Below, in pieces: positions 61,696 to 64,000 of a stretch of 64,000 bases of DNA; positions within the stretch are counted from its first letter, which is position 1, and each line of letters begins with the position of its first letter. The position numbers were made by a program, and so were the translations under genes. The notes under the pieces were generated by a model, which was not told where the DNA came from, did not search any database, and was given only the letters and a program-made list of their open reading frames with translations. This stretch comes from Labilibaculum sp041595635 (GTDB taxonomy: Bacteria; Bacteroidota; Bacteroidia; Bacteroidales; Marinifilaceae): contig NZ_JBFHJW010000004.1 in the NCBI RefSeq assembly GCF_041595635.1, forward strand, positions 1 to 64,000, read 5' to 3'.

Positions 61696-62370
61696 CTATT
61701 TGTGGATAGAATGATAGGAGTAAACCATATTTATATTCGGAGAACCTGACATCCCATTAGGATTTAAACCTGGGTTTCCTTCAGGAATTTCAACACCTAA
61801 TTTTTGATAATATTCTATCCAAAACGGAAGAAAATCACCTGTTATTGTATTTTTAAAAGTCATAGGTTGTAATTCAAAAACACATAGTGAATCTTCTTTT
61901 GTTTTAAAAATTTCATAAATCAACTCAGAACAGTAGTAGGAAGAATCACCCATCACATAGGCATCATCATAAGTTTTTCCAATCAGCTTTTTACCTTTCT
62001 CGAGTGCTTCAGGAATTAAAGGGATAAATTCTGGTTTTAATCGCCCCACTTCCACTTTAGCCTGATGATTTACCGTGGTGCTCCGTTTAAAAAAAGAATC
62101 AAGAAGAGTGTAACAAACCCCTTTCGATATCGCCTCCAAAACCACAGTATCACCTTTTGAATTTACATCCACAATTCCCACGTGCGAAAAACTTAAATGA
62201 TCTTTCCCACCAGTGACTTCTTCAATAGCGTCAGAAATGGAATCTGAATCGAGATCCTGAAAAAGAAGATCGCCACGCTCTAATGAAAAACAATTGTTTT
62301 TTTGTAAATCATGACATGCCAACAATTGACAGATAATTGCAAATAGAAGTAAAATCCGAAAAAAATTCAT
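61696..62370 (-). CDS. YiiX-like permuted NlpC/P60 cysteine hydrolase, lipoprotein
   Basis: A 224-residue lipoprotein (MNFFRILLLFAIICQLLACH, lipobox cysteine 19). The permuted papain-like fold of the YiiX/YebB family is visible: RGDLLFQDL (about 33-41), LSFSHVGIVDVN with the catalytic histidine, and YYCSELIYEIF with the catalytic cysteine. Family members hydrolyse amide or ester bonds of peptides or lipids. It is the first gene of an operon with AddB, the OmpA protein and cysteine desulfurase, driven by a strong promoter at 62398-62428. Confidence 0.87.
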   Translation of the reverse strand: MNFFRILLLFAIICQLLACHDLQKNNCFSLERGDLLFQDLDSDSISDAIEEVTGGKDHLSFSHVGIVDVNSKGDTVVLEAISKGVCYTLLDSFFKRSTTVNHQAKVEVGRLKPEFIPLIPEALEKGKKLIGKTYDDAYVMGDSSYYCSELIYEIFKTKEDSLCVFELQPMTFKNTITGDFLPFWIEYYQKLGVEIPEGNPGLNPNGMSGSPNINMVYSYHSIHK

Positions 62371-62397
62371 TAGTAATATTTTAGGTGTTTCTCAATG

Positions 62398-62428
62398 CAA
62401 AACTAAAGTAATTCGAACAGCTTTCAAA
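62398..62428 (-). promoter_or_regulatory. Bacteroidota-type promoter of the yiiX-like operon
   Basis: On the minus strand TTTG (62428-62425), 19 bp, TAGTTTTG (62405-62398). It matches the consensus closely and lies 28 bp before the start codon. Confidence 0.75.
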
Positions 62429-62468
62429 TAAAAGAATTGTCATGTGTTTTTTTTGTAAATGTTAAACT

Positions 62469-62501
62469 AATAGTGATATAGAAAATTTCTATATCACTAT
62501 T
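62469..62501. repeat. perfect 33-bp palindrome between the yiiX-like operon and sucA
   Basis: AATAGTGATATAGAAA (62469-62484), one central base, then TTTCTATATCACTATT (62486-62501). The two 16-base arms are perfect inverted copies. There is no T-run on either side of the kind a terminator needs. It lies between the two divergent promoters, so it may be an operator or a cruciform site. Confidence 0.75.
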
Positions 62502-62558
62502 TGAAAAAAAAATAACCTTTTAATCGAATTTCATCTCCTCTTAAGGTTTAAAAATTAA

Positions 62559-62566
62559 TACATTTG
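62559..62566 (+). promoter_or_regulatory. -7 box of sucA
   Basis: TACATTTG matches TAnnTTTG, 42 bp before the sucA start. No well-placed -33 TTG. Confidence 0.5.
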
Positions 62567-62608
62567 TTAATAATTTCAATAATCTGACCAAGTACAACGA
62601 AAAACCAT

Positions 62609-64000
62609 ATGGATAAATTTAGCTTTTTAGGTAATAGCGAAATTGAATACATCGATGAACTTTACCGTTCATACAAAAATGATCCTGAATCAGTTGAAGA
62701 AAGTTGGAAACAATTTTTTCAAGGTTTTGATTTTGCTTCAGCCAAGTTTCCTGTCAAAGAAAATACCGCTGACAATAACATTCCCGTTTCAGATTCGATG
62801 AGTAAAGAATTCAACGTGATGAATTTAATTCAGGCCTATCGACAGAGGGGCCATCTTTTCACAAAAACCAATCCGGTTCGAACACGAAGAAAGTATTTTC
62901 CAACTCTCGACATCGAAAATTTTAACCTGACTGAATCTGATTTAGAAAGCATATTTCATGCAGGTACAGAAATCGGATTGGGAGCTGTAAAATTAAAAGA
63001 TATTGTTTCCCACTTACAAGAAACTTATTGCAAATCCATTGGTGCAGAATATGTTTTTGTCCGTCATCCACAGATGCTTAAATGGTTGCAAAAAAAAATG
63101 GAGGAAACAAAAAACACTCCTAACTTTACCAAAGAACAACGCAAACACATCTACTACCACTTAAAACTTGCTGTTGGCTTTGAAAATTACATTCACAAAA
63201 AATTTGTGGGTCAAAAACGATTTTCATTGGAAGGCACAGAAACTTTAATTCCAGCCTTAAATGCAATGATTGAACGTGGTTCAGAATTAGGTGTGGAAGA
63301 ATTCATTTTTGGAATGGCACACCGAGGACGATTAAACGTTCTTGCTAACATTTTGGAAAAACCATACGCCAATATCTTTAAAGAATTTGTTGGTGAGGAA
63401 TTTGAGGAAGACATTGCTCTGGGAGATGTAAAATATCATCTCGGTTATGGAAGTACCGTTACTACCGATAACGGTCACAAAGTAAAACTAAATCTTACGC
63501 CAAATCCATCACATCTTGAAACTGTAGGAGCCGTTGTTCAGGGAATCTCCAGATCAAAAATCGACAACGACTACGCTGGAGATCAAGACAAATTGGTACC
63601 GGTAGTAATCCACGGAGACGCTGCCATTGCCGCACAGGGAATTGTTTATGAAACGATTCAAATGTCCCAATTAACCGGATACAAAACAGGAGGTACTATT
63701 CATCTGGTAATTAACAATCAAATTGGATTTACGACTAACTACCTGGATGCCCGTTCGAGCACCTATTGCACCGACGTAGCCAAGGTAACACGATCTCCTG
63801 TGTTTCATGTAAATGGTGACGATGTGGAAGCATTTATTTTCACCATTAAATTGGCAATGGAATACCGACAAGAATTTAATACTGATGTATTTATTGATAT
63901 TCTTTCGTATCGAAAACACGGGCATAACGAAGGAGATGAACCCCGTTTTACCCAGCCAATTTTGTACAAAAAAATTGCAACGCACAAAAATCCAAGAGAC
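62609..64000 (+). CDS. sucA: 2-oxoglutarate dehydrogenase E1 component, 5' part (cut by window end)
   Basis: ATG 62609 opens 464 codons that run off the window without a stop. The N-terminal region has the short conserved MDKFSFLGNSEIEYIDELYR, then PESVEESWKQFFQGF, as in SucA, followed by MNLIQAYRQRGHLFTKTNPV and the TPP-enzyme core: FGMAHRGRLNVLANIL, LNLTPNPSHLETVGAVVQG, VVIHGDAAIAAQGIVYE (thiamine cofactor binding), NNQIGFTTN and RKHGHNEGDEPRFTQP. It decarboxylates 2-oxoglutarate as the first component of the complex that makes succinyl-CoA. It is probably followed by sucB outside the window. No gene call of full length could be made because the stop is beyond 64000. Confidence 0.95.
   Translation, partial: MDKFSFLGNSEIEYIDELYRSYKNDPESVEESWKQFFQGFDFASAKFPVKENTADNNIPVSDSMSKEFNVMNLIQAYRQRGHLFTKTNPVRTRRKYFPTLDIENFNLTESDLESIFHAGTEIGLGAVKLKDIVSHLQETYCKSIGAEYVFVRHPQMLKWLQKKMEETKNTPNFTKEQRKHIYYHLKLAVGFENYIHKKFVGQKRFSLEGTETLIPALNAMIERGSELGVEEFIFGMAHRGRLNVLANILEKPYANIFKEFVGEEFEEDIALGDVKYHLGYGSTVTTDNGHKVKLNLTPNPSHLETVGAVVQGISRSKIDNDYAGDQDKLVPVVIHGDAAIAAQGIVYETIQMSQLTGYKTGGTIHLVINNQIGFTTNYLDARSSTYCTDVAKVTRSPVFHVNGDDVEAFIFTIKLAMEYRQEFNTDVFIDILSYRKHGHNEGDEPRFTQPILYKKIATHKNPRD

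Noticed and set aside
1..64000. CRISPR array, insertion sequence, prophage or attachment site
   Set aside because: No regular repeats with spacers, no transposase or integrase frame, and no tRNA-flanking direct repeat was seen; the tRNA-Trp 3' end is not repeated nearby as far as I could read.

Overview
The window is a stretch of ordinary chromosome from an AT-rich member of the Bacteroidota, most likely a marine or sediment Bacteroidales/Marinilabiliales relative. The evidence is gldF/gldG, DUF3078 and DUF4197 proteins, a long NagZ/beta-lactamase fusion, a TPR/PD40/OmpA protein, and promoters of the Bacteroidota type (TTG, about 19-20 bp, TAnnTTTG) in front of tRNA-Trp, pheT and the 62 kb operon. 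Coding density is high. I see no insertion sequence, prophage, CRISPR array, integrase or rRNA operon. One tRNA (Trp) is present.

Layout. 1-4.8 kb: the end of a GH30 glucosidase and two secreted GH3 beta-glucosidases, a small glucan-degradation operon cut by the window edge. 5-6.6 kb: ribosome hibernation factor, a two-cluster Fe-S (CDGSH) protein, tRNA-Trp and an unannotated 50-residue basic protein. 6.7-10 kb: an MsbA-like ABC exporter and purB. 10-14.2 kb: a forward run of membrane proteins (EI24, NfeD protease, MgtC) and a methyltransferase. 14.2-21.6 kb, reverse: acyl-CoA synthetase, FAH protein, DEDDh exonuclease, dnaN, gldG and gldF. 21.8-26 kb: envelope genes (PagL-like lipid A deacylase, DUF2807 lipoprotein, then reverse surE, a membrane protein and lpxB). 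26.3-32.3 kb: pheT, DUF4395 protein, a soluble PAS histidine kinase and PrsW. 32.4-41.6 kb: single genes of mixed function, including a truncated S1-like protein, pfkA, a macro-domain protein, a HAD protein and a DUF3078 protein. 42-43.5 kb: tryptophanase with a long leader. 43.7-48.1 kb: a PAQR protein, an unknown secreted protein, DUF4197 and three cold-shock-domain genes. 48.6-52.2 kb: ATP-grasp protein, 2-hydroxyacid dehydrogenase, coaX and a CYTH protein. 52.2-62.4 kb, reverse: the NagZ/beta-lactamase fusion, then an operon of a YiiX-like hydrolase, AddB-like nuclease, PorE-like OmpA protein and cysteine desulfurase. 62.6 kb to the end: the start of sucA.

Several genes concern the envelope (MsbA, LpxB, PagL-like, NagZ fusion, OmpA protein, GldFG), but they are scattered, not one system. 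I did not find a convincing new multi-gene defence or mobile system. The observations most worth a second look are regulatory or small: two tandem cold-shock genes that keep matching long 5' leaders although the DNA between them has diverged; a perfect 16-bp-arm palindrome between the yiiX-like operon and sucA; a free-standing protein made of three S1 repeats; a tryptophanase leader with a TnaC-sized but Trp-free small ORF; and small ORFs too short for usual gene calling. Six genes or more have start codons that should be moved downstream of a TTG to an internal ATG, as noted in their entries.
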